From contig NZ_CP118100.1 in assembly GCF_028747645.1 (NCBI RefSeq), positions 3,038,001 to 3,102,000 of the forward strand: a DNA stretch of 64,000 nucleotides, read 5' to 3'. The position numbers were made by a program, and so were the translations under genes. Each line of letters opens with the position of its first letter. Within the stretch, counting starts at the first letter, position 1. Under the pieces are notes generated by a model, which saw only the letters and a program-made list of their open reading frames with translations, did not search any database and was not told where the DNA came from. The DNA comes from Microbacterium esteraromaticum (GTDB lineage Bacteria > Actinomycetota > Actinomycetes > Actinomycetales > Microbacteriaceae). Shown here in pieces: positions 9,953 to 19,029 of the stretch.

Positions 9953-10263
9953 CGGACGGCGGAATGCCAGTCGATGGCTCTGTGATCGCTTCCGACCGAT
10001 CTCGCCGAGTATTTGCGTTGACCTGCGACCGAGTGAGCATTTGCAGAAGAGCGCTCGGGCGCTTGCACACTCCGGCCACGAGTCAGGCTCGGCCCCGATT
10101 CGGCGTCTGGTGGCGCAGCGTGGAACCCAGACGCGCCCCAAGAGGCGCAACTCACTTGACGAGGCCCAACATATCCATCGACATTGGACTGACCCGCGAG
10201 ATGCACGGCGTTGATCCGTCCGCGTCATCGTCCATTGCTTTCACGGAGGACACCCACCCATGA
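9949..10263 (+). CDS. Uncertain 104-codon frame bridging two teichoic acid genes
   Basis: A GTG frame whose start overlaps the stop of the fusion gene (GTGA at 9949-9952) and whose TGA overlaps the start of the CDP-ribitol synthase (ATGA at 10260-10263), with GAGGG upstream. This is exactly the spacing of a coupled operon gene. However, the product has no recognisable domain, membrane helix or signal, and its residue mix (many Arg, Ser, Thr) looks like that of a chance frame in GC-rich DNA. The 307-bp interval otherwise shows only a weak promoter-like pair, TTGATC at 10211-10216 and ATTGCT at 10234-10239. It may be a decayed gene or plain spacer. Confidence 0.25.
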   Translation: MTDGGMPVDGSVIASDRSRRVFALTCDRVSICRRALGRLHTPATSQARPRFGVWWRSVEPRRAPRGATHLTRPNISIDIGLTREMHGVDPSASSSIAFTEDTHP

Positions 10264-11648
10264 CACGCACCGTTGCTGTACTTCTCGCGGGAGGGATCGG
10301 GGTCCGCGTCGGCCTCGGGATCCCCAAACAACTGATCAAGATCGCCGGCAAGGCCATAGTCGAGCACACGCTCGAGGTCATGAACGCCAGCTCCGTAGTC
10401 GACGAGATCATCATCGTCATGAACGCCGGCGCGATCGATCAGCTTGACTCGCTCAAGGATCCGGCACGCTTCCCGAAGCTGACACGCATCATCCCCGGGG
10501 GCGATACCCGCAACGACTCGACGATGGCGGCACTCAACGCGCTCGGCGACGATCCTGACACCAAGGTGCTTTTCCACGATGCCGTCCGACCGTTCATCAA
10601 CGATCGGATTCTCGAAGACTGTGTCGATGCTCTCGATGACTACGACGCCGTGGACACAGCGATCCCTTCCGCAGACACGATCATTCAGGTCGATTCCGCC
10701 TCGCACATCACGGGCATCCCTAATCGATCGACGCTCCGACGCGGGCAGACCCCGCAGGCGTTCCGGCTCGGCACGATCCGCAAGGCGTACGAACTGGCCA
10801 GCCATGACAAGACCTTTCACGCAACGGATGACTGTGGAGTCGTATTCACCTACCTGCCGGACACGCCGATCTTTGTTGTCGACGGCACAGCAGAGAACAT
10901 GAAGGTAACCGAGCCCATCGACGTGCATATCGCCGACAAGCTCTTTCAGCTGCAGGCAGCCAGTCTGACAGCAGACGACACCCTGCCCGACCTCGCGGGC
11001 AAGGTAGTCGTCGTGTTCGGCGGCAGTTATGGCATTGGCGAGAGCATCGTTGAGCTCGCCGAACAAGCCGGCGCCACTGTTCATCAGTTCAGTCGATCAA
11101 GCACTCAGACCGACGTGCGTTCTCGCGCTGACGTCAAGAAGGCCCTCAAGCATGCTCACGAGCAATCAGGCCGTATCGATGCGGTCGTGATGTCTGCAGG
11201 CGTTCTCCGTATGGGGCCACTGACGGCCACGAAGGTCAAGCACATCGAGTCGAGTATCGAGACAAACTTTCTCGCGCCAGTGATTGTCTCTCGCGCCGCA
11301 CACAAGTACCTCGCTCAAACTGGTGGGCAGATGCTTCTCTTCACATCGAGCTCCCACACACGGGGACGCGCCAACTATGGTGTCTACTCGGCCAGCAAGG
11401 CCGCTGTGGTCAACCTGACCCAAGCACTGTCGGAGGAGTGGGCCGCTGACGGGGTGCGCATCAACTGCATAAACCCGCAACGCACTCGCACCCCTATGCG
11501 CACGAACGCTTTTGGCGAAGAGCCCGAGGGCACTCTTCTCGATCCCCAGAACGTCGCCGCCGTGAGCCTCCAGGTGCTCGACAGCGGCCTAACGGGTCAG
11601 ATCGTTAACGTGCGCGTAGAACAGGTAGCCGCACAGCAGAGCATCTAG
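10260..11648 (+). CDS. Bifunctional ribulose-5-phosphate reductase/CDP-ribitol pyrophosphorylase
   Basis: A 462-residue fusion. Residues 1-235 are an IspD-like cytidylyltransferase (AVLLAGGIGVRVGLGIPKQL, FHDAVRPFI, RRGQTPQAF), and 245-462 a short-chain dehydrogenase (VVVFGGSYGIGESI for NADP, YSASK catalytic Tyr/Lys, NCINPQRTRTPMRT). The order and length match Haemophilus Bcs1/Acs1, which reduce ribulose 5-phosphate to ribitol 5-phosphate and activate it with CTP to CDP-ribitol. Staphylococcus does the same with separate TarI and TarJ. Lying last in an operon with three polyol-phosphate transferases, it most likely feeds poly(ribitol phosphate) synthesis. ACGGAGGA precedes the ATG. Confidence 0.88.
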   Translation: MTRTVAVLLAGGIGVRVGLGIPKQLIKIAGKAIVEHTLEVMNASSVVDEIIIVMNAGAIDQLDSLKDPARFPKLTRIIPGGDTRNDSTMAALNALGDDPDTKVLFHDAVRPFINDRILEDCVDALDDYDAVDTAIPSADTIIQVDSASHITGIPNRSTLRRGQTPQAFRLGTIRKAYELASHDKTFHATDDCGVVFTYLPDTPIFVVDGTAENMKVTEPIDVHIADKLFQLQAASLTADDTLPDLAGKVVVVFGGSYGIGESIVELAEQAGATVHQFSRSSTQTDVRSRADVKKALKHAHEQSGRIDAVVMSAGVLRMGPLTATKVKHIESSIETNFLAPVIVSRAAHKYLAQTGGQMLLFTSSSHTRGRANYGVYSASKAAVVNLTQALSEEWAADGVRINCINPQRTRTPMRTNAFGEEPEGTLLDPQNVAAVSLQVLDSGLTGQIVNVRVEQVAAQQSI

Positions 11649-11662
11649 ACGGACGTAAACGG

Positions 11663-11689
11663 GCCGCTGCACTTCAGGACTGCAGCGGC
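11663..11689 (+). terminator. Stem-loop after the CDP-ribitol synthase gene
   Basis: A perfect 9-bp GC-rich stem (GCCGCTGCA at 11663-11671 against TGCAGCGGC at 11681-11689) with a 9-base loop, 14 bases after the stop codon. There is no T run, so it would be a factor-assisted or actinobacterial L-shaped terminator. Confidence 0.5.
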
Positions 11690-11884
11690 GCGTCCGCCAC
11701 TGCACGACGTTTGCGGTTGCCTCCCGCCAACCCCAATAGCAGGGTGCTGTTGCTGTTTTCTGCGCACATGCGCACTATTCAGTCACGTTCATTCACTCAC
11801 AACCCTTGTTTCCGCTAACACTACGTGGCATCCTCGAACCTGCCGGTACCCCAGGCCGGCAACTGATTCGAAGGAGAGCCAGAA

Positions 11885-14800
11885 ATGAAGACCCCTCGTA
11901 GATGGGCCGGAGTGGGGCTGGGCGCAGCCCTCGTCATCACAGGCCTGTCGCCACTCGCAGCAGCTCCGGCGTTCAGCGCCGACGCCACCCCAGAAGGCAT
12001 CACCCTGCGCACCGGCGCCCTTGAGGTGCACGCCTCCGGCACGTTCCCCCAGGTCGTGCAGTACACCGATCGCGCCAGCGGCGCCGTCATGCACGGCAAC
12101 AACGCAGCCCTCGCCGAGCTCGAGATCAACGGAACGGCGCAACCGGTAGAGGTGCGCTCGAAGAAGATCGACGGCTCCACCGCCGAGTACACCCTCACCC
12201 CGACGGCGCTCGACGACGTCGAGTTCACGGCGCGGCTCAGCGTCAAGCAGAACGTCGTCACGCTCGCGTTCACCGAGATCATCGACCCCGACAAGAAGGT
12301 CGCCACACTGCGCATCCCCGGGCACGATCTCGTCACCGTGTCATCAGCGCAGCCGGGTGCGCACATCGCCACGGCCGACCTGTCGGTTGACCGCGCGGTC
12401 TCCGGTGACAAGTTCCTCCCCATCACCGCCGACACCGCCCTCGACCCCAAGCCGGTCTCAACGAACACTGTTATCGCTAACACATCCGAGCTGGCCGCGA
12501 CCTTCACGACCAACGCGATGTACGACGACTCGTCGGGGCCCGCGCACAAGGACTCCGGCAACTTCTGGCGCCAGATCGTCAAGGACGGCGACGACGTCGA
12601 GGTCGGCGTCTCGAGCGGCCAGTGGCTGTACCGCGCCAAGGGCGCCCCCGAGACCGAGGAACTGCCCTGGGTCAAGGTGGCCATCACCTCAGATGCCAAC
12701 GGCGACGGCACCGTCGACTGGCAAGACGGCGCCATCGCACTGCGCGACCTGCGCGTCGCCCCGTTCAAGGGCGATCAGACGCCCAACAACGTCATCACGC
12801 ACATCCCGTTCAACTTCGCCTCACAGGCCACCCACCCGTTCCTGCGCACGCTCGACGACGTCAAGCGCATCGCGCAGAACACCGACGGGCTCGGTCAGGT
12901 CGCATTGCTGAAGGGCTACACCAGCGAAGGCCATGACTCGGCGAACACCGACTACGGCGACAACTTCAATGAGCGCGCCGGCGGCCTCGACGACCTCAAC
13001 AAGACTCTCAAGGCCGGCGAGAAATGGAACGCCTCGTTCGGGGTGCACATCAACGCCACCGAGATCTACCCCGAGGCGAACTCGTTCAGCGACGAGATCA
13101 TGGACCCCCGGGCACCGGGCTGGAACTGGCTCGACCAGTCGTACTACATCGACCAGCGCTACGACACCAATGAGGGCCTGCTCGACCAGCGCATCAGCGA
13201 ACTGGCCGACGCCACTCACGACAACCTCGACATGGTCTACGTCGACGTCTACTACAAGTACGGGTGGCTGGCGAAGAAGATCCAGGAATCCCTCATCGAC
13301 AACGACTTCCGCGTGGCGTCCGAGTGGGCCGACAAGCTCGCGGCGAACAACACCTGGTCGCACTGGGCTACCGACGAGAAGTACGGCGGCTCGACCAACA
13401 AGGGCGTCAACTCGCAGATCCTGCGCTTCGTGAACAACACGCAATCCGACACCTGGAACCCCGACCCCCGTCTGGGCACCGCTCACATCATCGAGTTCGA
13501 GGGGTGGACCGGTCAGAACGATTTCAACGCCTTCCTCGAGAACGTCTGGACGGCCAACGTGCCGGCGAAGTTCGTGCAGCACCACGAGATCATGCGCTGG
13601 ACCGACGATGCCATCGACCTCGCCGACGACGTGCGGATCACCGGCACGACGGCATCCGACCGCTCGATCACCGTCGACGGCGACGAGGTGCTGCGCGGCG
13701 ACACCTACCTGCTGCCGTGGTCGTCGAAGCCCGGCCAGAAGGTCGACAAGATGTACCACTACAACCCTGCCGGCGGTGAGACCACCTGGACCCTCACCGA
13801 CACCTTCGCGAAGAACCGCTCGCTGCAGCTGTTCGCGCTGGGCGACGGCGGCCGCACCAAGATCGCCGACGTCGCCGTGGTCGACGGTGCCGTCACCATC
13901 GATGCCGAGGCGGGCCAGCCCTACGTGCTCGTCGGCGGAAAGAAGGGCGACTCCGGCAGCGCTCTGCCGAAGAAGGTGGCCTTCGGTGAAGGCACCACGA
14001 TCACCGACCCGGGCTTCAATCTCACCGACCTCGATGCCTGGAACCCCCGTGGCACCGTGAGCATCGATCGCGATGCCAAGGGGCGCCGTGCGGCGCTGTT
14101 CGGCGAGGGGGCGTCGTCGATCTCGCAGCGTCTCGACAAGCTGCCCGCCGGCGAGTACACCGCCAGCGCCTGGGTCGGCGTCGACAAGGACAAGACGCGC
14201 GAGGTCACGCTCGGCATTGACGTGCCGAAGGGGTCGGATGCCACCGTCACGATCGACTCGTCGAAGGCGGTCAACTATGTGGCATCCGACGAGTGGCACG
14301 GCACGACCCTGCAACGACTGAAGGTGCACTTCACCGTGCCCGCTCAGGGCAACGGCAAGACGACGCTGACGATCGCCGCCGGCGACGGCGACGCGCCGGT
14401 GCGCGTCGACGACGTGCGCATCATCGAGGCGAAGGCACCGACGCTGGGCGACGACGTGATCGCCCGCGAGGACTTCGAAGACACGGATGCCGGATGGGGG
14501 CCGTTCTTCAAGGGCAGCGCCGGGGGCACCAATGACCCGCGTACTCACATCGCCAAGCGCAACGACTACACGCAGAAGGGGTGGAACGGTCGCAAGATCG
14601 ACAACATCCTGAACGGCGAGTACTCGCTGATGGCCCACCAGGAGAACCGCGGGCTCGTCTACCGCACGTCTGACTACTCGGTGCCGTTCGAGCCAGGGCA
14701 GCGCTACCGCGTCTCGTTCGACTACCAGTCGACCGATGCCGGCCAGTACGCCTGGGTCACCGGCTACGACTCGTCGACCGGACCGCGCATCACCGCGAGC

Positions 14801-15751
14801 ACCGAGTTCGGTGCCGTGCACGAGACCACGCGGTTCGAGCAGATCGTGGATGCCAGCGCCTGCGGCGACACGTTCGTGGGCCTGAACCGCATCGGCGGCG
14901 GCGCGGCTGACCTGATCGTCGATGACTTCACCGTCGAGCACCTCGGGGCATCCGAAGCGGTCCCCGCGTGCGCGCAGCTGAGTGGTGCATTGGGTGCCGA
15001 CGTGATCCAGCAGGGCACGTCGACCGAGTTCACGACCACGTTCACCTCTGACGAGGGCTCGGCGATCGAGAATGTCGAGGTCTCGCTGACCCTGCCCGAG
15101 GGATGGACGGCCGAAGCCGTGACCTCGGCGACCGCTGCATCGATCGATCCGAAGGGCACGCTGGTGACCCGCTGGAGCATCACCGCGCCGGCCGACGTCG
15201 ACGGCTCGTACGACATCGGCGCCACGGCCACATACACCACCACCGTCGATCCCGTCGGCGAGCGCGAGGTCACCAGCGTGACGAAGGTGAAGACGCTGCC
15301 GAAGGCACCCACGACCACCGTGTTCGCCAGCGATCACGACTGGGTGACGGCCAGCAATGGCTGGGGCCCCGTCGAGCGCGATATGTCGAACGGGCCGCAG
15401 GGCGCGGGCGACGGCACGCCGCTGACGCTGAACGGCGTCGTGTACGAGAAGGGGCTGGGTGCGCACGCGCCCAGCACCATCAAGTACTTCCTCGGCGGGC
15501 AGTGCAGCACCTTCACGGCCGACGTCGGCATCGACGACGCACAGGCGTCCCGAGGAACGGTGATCTTCTCGGTGAAGGTCGACGGCGAGACCGTCGTGAC
15601 CTCGCCGCTGCAGACGGCCACCAGCGAGACGTTCGCCCTCACCGCCGATGTAAGCGGTGGCCAGTTCGTCGAACTGATCGCCGACACCACGCCCGACGGC
15701 AACGGCAACGACCACGCCGACTGGGCCGACGCGAAGTTCACCTGCGGCTGA
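11885..15751 (+). CDS. Secreted GH101 endo-alpha-N-acetylgalactosaminidase with carbohydrate-binding modules
   Basis: A 1288-residue exported protein: signal peptide about 1-32, GH101 catalytic core about 40-700, two jelly-roll type modules about 705-855 and 860-1022, a NEW3-type domain about 1034-1125, and an NPCBM module about 1143-1288. In MVYVDVYYKYGW, Asp454 matches the family nucleophile and Glu480 in VASEWAD the acid/base; the spacing is near that of the pneumococcal and bifidobacterial enzymes. GH101 enzymes release the core-1 disaccharide (Gal-beta-1,3-GalNAc) from mucin-type O-glycans. There is no LPXTG sorting signal, so it is probably shed or held by its modules. It has its own promoter region after the teichoic acid operon. 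Confidence 0.9.
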   Translation: MKTPRRWAGVGLGAALVITGLSPLAAAPAFSADATPEGITLRTGALEVHASGTFPQVVQYTDRASGAVMHGNNAALAELEINGTAQPVEVRSKKIDGSTAEYTLTPTALDDVEFTARLSVKQNVVTLAFTEIIDPDKKVATLRIPGHDLVTVSSAQPGAHIATADLSVDRAVSGDKFLPITADTALDPKPVSTNTVIANTSELAATFTTNAMYDDSSGPAHKDSGNFWRQIVKDGDDVEVGVSSGQWLYRAKGAPETEELPWVKVAITSDANGDGTVDWQDGAIALRDLRVAPFKGDQTPNNVITHIPFNFASQATHPFLRTLDDVKRIAQNTDGLGQVALLKGYTSEGHDSANTDYGDNFNERAGGLDDLNKTLKAGEKWNASFGVHINATEIYPEANSFSDEIMDPRAPGWNWLDQSYYIDQRYDTNEGLLDQRISELADATHDNLDMVYVDVYYKYGWLAKKIQESLIDNDFRVASEWADKLAANNTWSHWATDEKYGGSTNKGVNSQILRFVNNTQSDTWNPDPRLGTAHIIEFEGWTGQNDFNAFLENVWTANVPAKFVQHHEIMRWTDDAIDLADDVRITGTTASDRSITVDGDEVLRGDTYLLPWSSKPGQKVDKMYHYNPAGGETTWTLTDTFAKNRSLQLFALGDGGRTKIADVAVVDGAVTIDAEAGQPYVLVGGKKGDSGSALPKKVAFGEGTTITDPGFNLTDLDAWNPRGTVSIDRDAKGRRAALFGEGASSISQRLDKLPAGEYTASAWVGVDKDKTREVTLGIDVPKGSDATVTIDSSKAVNYVASDEWHGTTLQRLKVHFTVPAQGNGKTTLTIAAGDGDAPVRVDDVRIIEAKAPTLGDDVIAREDFEDTDAGWGPFFKGSAGGTNDPRTHIAKRNDYTQKGWNGRKIDNILNGEYSLMAHQENRGLVYRTSDYSVPFEPGQRYRVSFDYQSTDAGQYAWVTGYDSSTGPRITASTEFGAVHETTRFEQIVDASACGDTFVGLNRIGGGAADLIVDDFTVEHLGASEAVPACAQLSGALGADVIQQGTSTEFTTTFTSDEGSAIENVEVSLTLPEGWTAEAVTSATAASIDPKGTLVTRWSITAPADVDGSYDIGATATYTTTVDPVGEREVTSVTKVKTLPKAPTTTVFASDHDWVTASNGWGPVERDMSNGPQGAGDGTPLTLNGVVYEKGLGAHAPSTIKYFLGGQCSTFTADVGIDDAQASRGTVIFSVKVDGETVVTSPLQTATSETFALTADVSGGQFVELIADTTPDGNGNDHADWADAKFTCG

Positions 15752-15768
15752 TCCGCTGAGTAGACCCG

Positions 15769-15826
15769 CTGCGGGGTCGGAGACACGCCTTCTCGGTTAC
15801 GGGAGGGCGAGTTTCCGGCCCCGCAG
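15769..15826. terminator. Terminator between convergent genes
   Basis: A 12-bp inverted repeat, CTGCGGGGTCGG at 15769-15780 and CCGGCCCCGCAG at 15815-15826, pairing fully with one G-T wobble. It sits 17 bp after the GH101 stop and 46 bp from the stop of the opposing gene, so it could serve both directions. Confidence 0.55.
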
Positions 15827-15872
15827 TGCCGTGTGCGCTTGTCTCTGGGTGCGCTTGTCCCTGCGTGCGTCG

Positions 15873-16430
15873 CTACGCCGGCGAACCGCCGAACGCCCTG
15901 TCAGCGACCGTGACCGTCTCTGCTGAGAACAGCGCCGGACCGGTCGTTGCCAGCACGACAACTGTCACGACCGCGGCGGTCAGGAGCACGATGAGAAGAA
16001 TGAAGACGACGATCGTCCACGCGCGGTAGCCGCCCGTGGTCGCACCGCCAGCGGGCGGCACCACGGCCGGATCGCGCGGAATGGGCGCCGGCTCGGGAAG
16101 CGACTCGGGTGGCGGTAGCCCCCGGCGTGCGGCCCGTGTCGTCGGCGCATCGACGGCGCCGCCCGGTTCCGGCGGGATCTCCGGCTCCTGCAACACGGAT
16201 GCCGGAAGCACCGGCTCGGGAATGTCGAGCTCAGGCACAGTGGGCGGCGGGATCTCAGCATCCGCGATCACGACGTCAGAGACGTCGCCCTCGGTCAGTG
16301 CCGGTGCGTCGGCGAGCGCAGCGGCCTCGCTGATGGCATCCGCCGCCGCCTGCTCGGGCGACTCCGCCCCTGTCTCGGGCGACGCGGGCCGGGTCGCCTC
16401 TTCGTTCTCGCCGTTGACAGGGTCTGACAT
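15873..16430 (-). CDS. Proline/glutamate-rich single-pass membrane protein of unknown function
   Basis: A 185-residue protein with a long acidic, Pro/Ala/Glu-rich N-terminal region (about 1-135), one strong membrane helix about 141-167 (AWTIVVFILLIVLLTAAVVTVV) and a short outer tail ending AFGGSPA. No domain is recognised. The ATG at 16428-16430 is chosen over a start at 16454 because GGAGG lies just upstream. It begins one base after the dcd stop, so it is very likely cotranscribed with dcd, though the two need not share a pathway. The low-complexity tail is poorly conserved in such proteins, so homology search may give little. Confidence 0.7.
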   Translation of the reverse strand: MSDPVNGENEEATRPASPETGAESPEQAAADAISEAAALADAPALTEGDVSDVVIADAEIPPPTVPELDIPEPVLPASVLQEPEIPPEPGGAVDAPTTRAARRGLPPPESLPEPAPIPRDPAVVPPAGGATTGGYRAWTIVVFILLIVLLTAAVVTVVVLATTGPALFSAETVTVADRAFGGSPA

Positions 16431-16431
16431 G

Positions 16432-17037
16432 TCAGCCTCCGATCGCTCCCGCATCGGTCGTGCTCACATCGGTGCGGTGGAAGTTCTGGAATGCGCGGGA
16501 TGCCGTGGGCCCGCGCTGCCCCTGGTAGCGGTTGCCGTACGGTCCCGAACCGTAGGCGTTCTCTGCCGGCGAGGTGAGCCGGAAGAAGCAGAACTGGCCG
16601 ATCTTCATGCCGGGCCAGAGTTTGATCGGCAGGGTGGCGACGTTGGCGAGCTCCAACGTGACGTGCCCGCTGAAGCCCGGGTCGACGAAGCCCGCGGTCG
16701 AGTGCGTGATGAGCCCCAGACGTCCGAGAGACGACTTGCCTTCCAGCCGGGCGGCCACGTCGTTGGGCAGCGTCACCTGCTCGAAGGTCGCCCCGAGGGC
16801 GAACTCTCCCGGATGCAGGATGAACGGCTCGTCGGGATCGACCTCGATCAGGCGCGTGAGCTCGGGCTGATCGACCGACGGATCGATGAACGGGTACTTG
16901 TGGTTATCGAAGAGACGGAAGTACCGGTCGAGGCGCACATCGACACTCGACGGCTGCACCATCTCGTCGTCGAACGGCGAGAGCCCGATGCGGCCCGATT
17001 CGAGTTCTGCCTTGATGTCGCGGTCGCTGAGAAGCAC
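16432..17037 (-). CDS. dcd: dCTP deaminase, probably bifunctional dCTP deaminase/dUTPase
   Basis: A 201-residue protein that deaminates dCTP and, in the M. tuberculosis type, also splits dUTP to dUMP for thymidylate synthesis. The core [19 protein letters not shown], the preceding KSSLGRLGL, and the tail [14 protein letters not shown] segment (here [18 protein letters not shown]) closely follow the mycobacterial enzyme, known to be bifunctional. The GTG at 17035-17037, giving [12 protein letters not shown], is the start; the longer frame to 17232 runs back through the hairpin of the upstream operon and into the permease gene. The second activity is inferred from family likeness. Confidence 0.92.
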   Translation of the reverse strand: MLLSDRDIKAELESGRIGLSPFDDEMVQPSSVDVRLDRYFRLFDNHKYPFIDPSVDQPELTRLIEVDPDEPFILHPGEFALGATFEQVTLPNDVAARLEGKSSLGRLGLITHSTAGFVDPGFSGHVTLELANVATLPIKLWPGMKIGQFCFFRLTSPAENAYGSGPYGNRYQGQRGPTASRAFQNFHRTDVSTTDAGAIGG

Positions 17038-17091
17038 GCATTCAGCGTAACGCGCCGAGGGCCTGCGCGCCGTGATATCGCAGAGCCCACT

Positions 17092-17140
17092 GACATCACA
17101 GAGCCCCGTCGTGGTCGTCACGACGGGGCTCTGTGATGTC
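17092..17140 (-). terminator. Very long perfect hairpin after the ABC transporter operon
   Basis: Two 22-bp arms, 17092-17113 and 17119-17140, are exact reverse complements around a 5-base loop GTCGT. It starts 9 bp after the permease stop on the minus strand and lies before the dcd start, so it fits a terminator separating the operons. Part of the stem (CAGAGCCC) also occurs at 17081-17088, next to the hairpin. Confidence 0.75.
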
Positions 17141-17149
17141 TGGCAGGTG

Positions 17150-17956
17150 TCAGGCGTCGCGACCGCGCAGTACAGCCCAACCGCCCAGCAGTGCAGCCGC
17201 TGACCATCCCGTGAGAGCCAGCCACGCCTCACCGCGGCTCAGCCCCCACTCCTCCGAGGGCATCACGGCGCTCTGCACCGCGTTCGAGGGCAGGTAGTCG
17301 CCGAGCGTCTGCAGCCAGGCGATGTCGGGGATGAAGCCGATCAGCAGGCTGACGATGATCGGCAGCACGAACAGGATGCCGACGGTCACCGCGATCGCTC
17401 CGGCCCCCGAGCGCAGCACGAAGGCGAGTCCGACACCGAGGATGGCGAACAGTGCCATCGCGCCCGCCGCAGACAGGATCGGCAGGATCGACTGCTCGGG
17501 TTCGCTCCAAGCGATGCTCAGGTCTCGCGATGCGGCCAGAGGAGTGATCGCCACCGCGCTGGCGACCATGATCACCGACGCCACGACGAACATGAACACT
17601 GCCAGCACCACGCCCTTGGCGGCGAGCACCGCGCCGCGCACCGGGTTGGCGGTGAGCGTCGAGCGGATCATGCCGGTCGAGTATTCGCCCGTCACCGAGA
17701 TCACGCCGAGGATGCCGGCCAGCAGCATGGTGAACTGCACGGGGGCGACGACGGCCATCATCACGTCGGCGGGTGCCTCCAGCGCCCAGGTGATCGCGAA
17801 GGCGAGCCCCACGTTCAGCACGGCGACGATCGCCACCGACCACCAGGTGCCGCGCACGCTCAGCAGCTTGAGCAGTTCGCTGCGCACCTGGTGCACGAAG
17901 TTCACCCGGTAGGGACTGGTGCGGGTGCGCACGGCACCGGCCTGGATCGCGGTCAT
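17150..17956 (-). CDS. ABC transporter permease (ABC-2 type)
   Basis: A 268-residue protein with six predicted membrane helices and the layout of ABC-2 type exporters' permeases: a cytoplasmic start ([21 protein letters not shown]), a helix pair, the motif [15 protein letters not shown] typical of bacterial ABC-2 permeases, and a final helix before a short charged tail. With the ATPase encoded just upstream (ATGA overlap at 17953-17956) it would form a small efflux pump or a lipid/antibiotic exporter. The substrate is not evident. Confidence 0.87.
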   Translation of the reverse strand: MTAIQAGAVRTRTSPYRVNFVHQVRSELLKLLSVRGTWWSVAIVAVLNVGLAFAITWALEAPADVMMAVVAPVQFTMLLAGILGVISVTGEYSTGMIRSTLTANPVRGAVLAAKGVVLAVFMFVVASVIMVASAVAITPLAASRDLSIAWSEPEQSILPILSAAGAMALFAILGVGLAFVLRSGAGAIAVTVGILFVLPIIVSLLIGFIPDIAWLQTLGDYLPSNAVQSAVMPSEEWGLSRGEAWLALTGWSAAALLGGWAVLRGRDA

Positions 17957-18897
17957 GCGAGGGCCTCCTCGAGCTGGGCGCCGCCCTGCGGGACGGCACG
18001 GGTGCGGTACTCGACCGAATCGCCGGTGAGGGCGAGGTACGCGTCTTCGAGCGAACCGCTGGTGGGGGTGAGTTCATGGATGGCGATGCCGCGCTCGGCG
18101 GCGAGGTCGCCGATGCGCGAGGCCGGCAGGCCGGTGACGTCGAGCGTGAAACGGTCGGCGGCGACGATCTCGACCTCGGGGGCGGTGAGCATGTCGGCGA
18201 GTTCGGATGCCCGCGGGCTGCGCACCAGCACGCGGGCGGTGGTCCACGCGCGCACCAGTTCGGGCAGCGGAGCGTCGGCGAGCACCTTGCCGCGGCCGAG
18301 CACGATCACGTGATCGGCGGTCTGCGACATCTCGCTCATGAGGTGACTGGAGAGCAACACCGTGCGGCCCTCGGAGGCTGCGTGCCGTACGAACTGACGC
18401 ACCCAGCGCACGCCTTCGGGGTCGAGCCCGTTGACCGGCTCATCGAGGATCAGCGTGTGCGGGTCGCCGAGCAGCGCGGCGGCGATGCCGAGGCGCTGCC
18501 CCATACCGAGCGAGAATCCGCCGGCGCGCTTGCCCGCCACCGAGCCCAGACCGGTGATCTCGATCACCTCGTCGACGCGCGACGTGGGGATGCCATGAGT
18601 CGCGGCCATCGCCTTGAGGTGGTTGCGCGCGCTGCGGCCGGTGTGCACCGCCTTGGCATCGAGCAGCACGCCCACCTCGGTGAGCGGCGCACGCAGCTTC
18701 GCGTAGTCGTTTCCGTTGACGGTGACGCGGCCAGTGGAGGGGCGGTCGAGGCCCACGATCATGCGCATGGTGGTCGACTTGCCGGCGCCGTTGGGGCCGA
18801 GAAAGCCGGTGACACTGCCCGGTCGCACCGTGAACGACACGTTGTCGACGGCGAGCTTGTCACCGTAGCGCTTGCTGAGACCTTCTGCTGTGATCAT
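17953..18897 (-). CDS. ABC transporter ATP-binding protein
   Basis: A 314-residue ATPase with Walker A GPNGAGKST, signature FSLGMGQRLGIA, Walker B LILDEPVNGLDPEG and the H-loop LLSSHLMSEM, as in drug-export type DrrA-like ATPases that pair with ABC-2 permeases. The C-terminal 80 residues form the usual regulatory extension. The ATG at 18895-18897 is the start because the protein then begins MITAEGLSKRYG; the longer frame continues into the palindromic intergenic region. Together with the overlapping permease it makes a two-gene operon. Confidence 0.9.
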   Translation of the reverse strand: MITAEGLSKRYGDKLAVDNVSFTVRPGSVTGFLGPNGAGKSTTMRMIVGLDRPSTGRVTVNGNDYAKLRAPLTEVGVLLDAKAVHTGRSARNHLKAMAATHGIPTSRVDEVIEITGLGSVAGKRAGGFSLGMGQRLGIAAALLGDPHTLILDEPVNGLDPEGVRWVRQFVRHAASEGRTVLLSSHLMSEMSQTADHVIVLGRGKVLADAPLPELVRAWTTARVLVRSPRASELADMLTAPEVEIVAADRFTLDVTGLPASRIGDLAAERGIAIHELTPTSGSLEDAYLALTGDSVEYRTRAVPQGGAQLEEALA

Positions 18898-19029
18898 GCC
18901 TTCGACGCTATTCGGCGGGGCCCCGGCGCCGCGTCGTCCCACAGGATGACATCGGTCCGTGCGGCGTACTCCGCTCGTCGGATGCTGCCCGTGGGGGCTG
19001 TGGGGTGCGGGCTGCGGTGTGGCGCGGCA

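Noticed and set aside
9733..10228. Minus-strand frames of 107-157 codons over the end of the fusion gene
   Set aside because: They overlap the supported plus-strand gene, have no ribosome site and no plausible composition.
12821..15715. A 964-codon open frame on the minus strand inside the GH101 gene
   Set aside because: It is an antisense shadow of GC-rich coding sequence; its product is Val/Arg/Gly rich with no domain, while the plus-strand frame has a clear signal peptide and catalytic residues.
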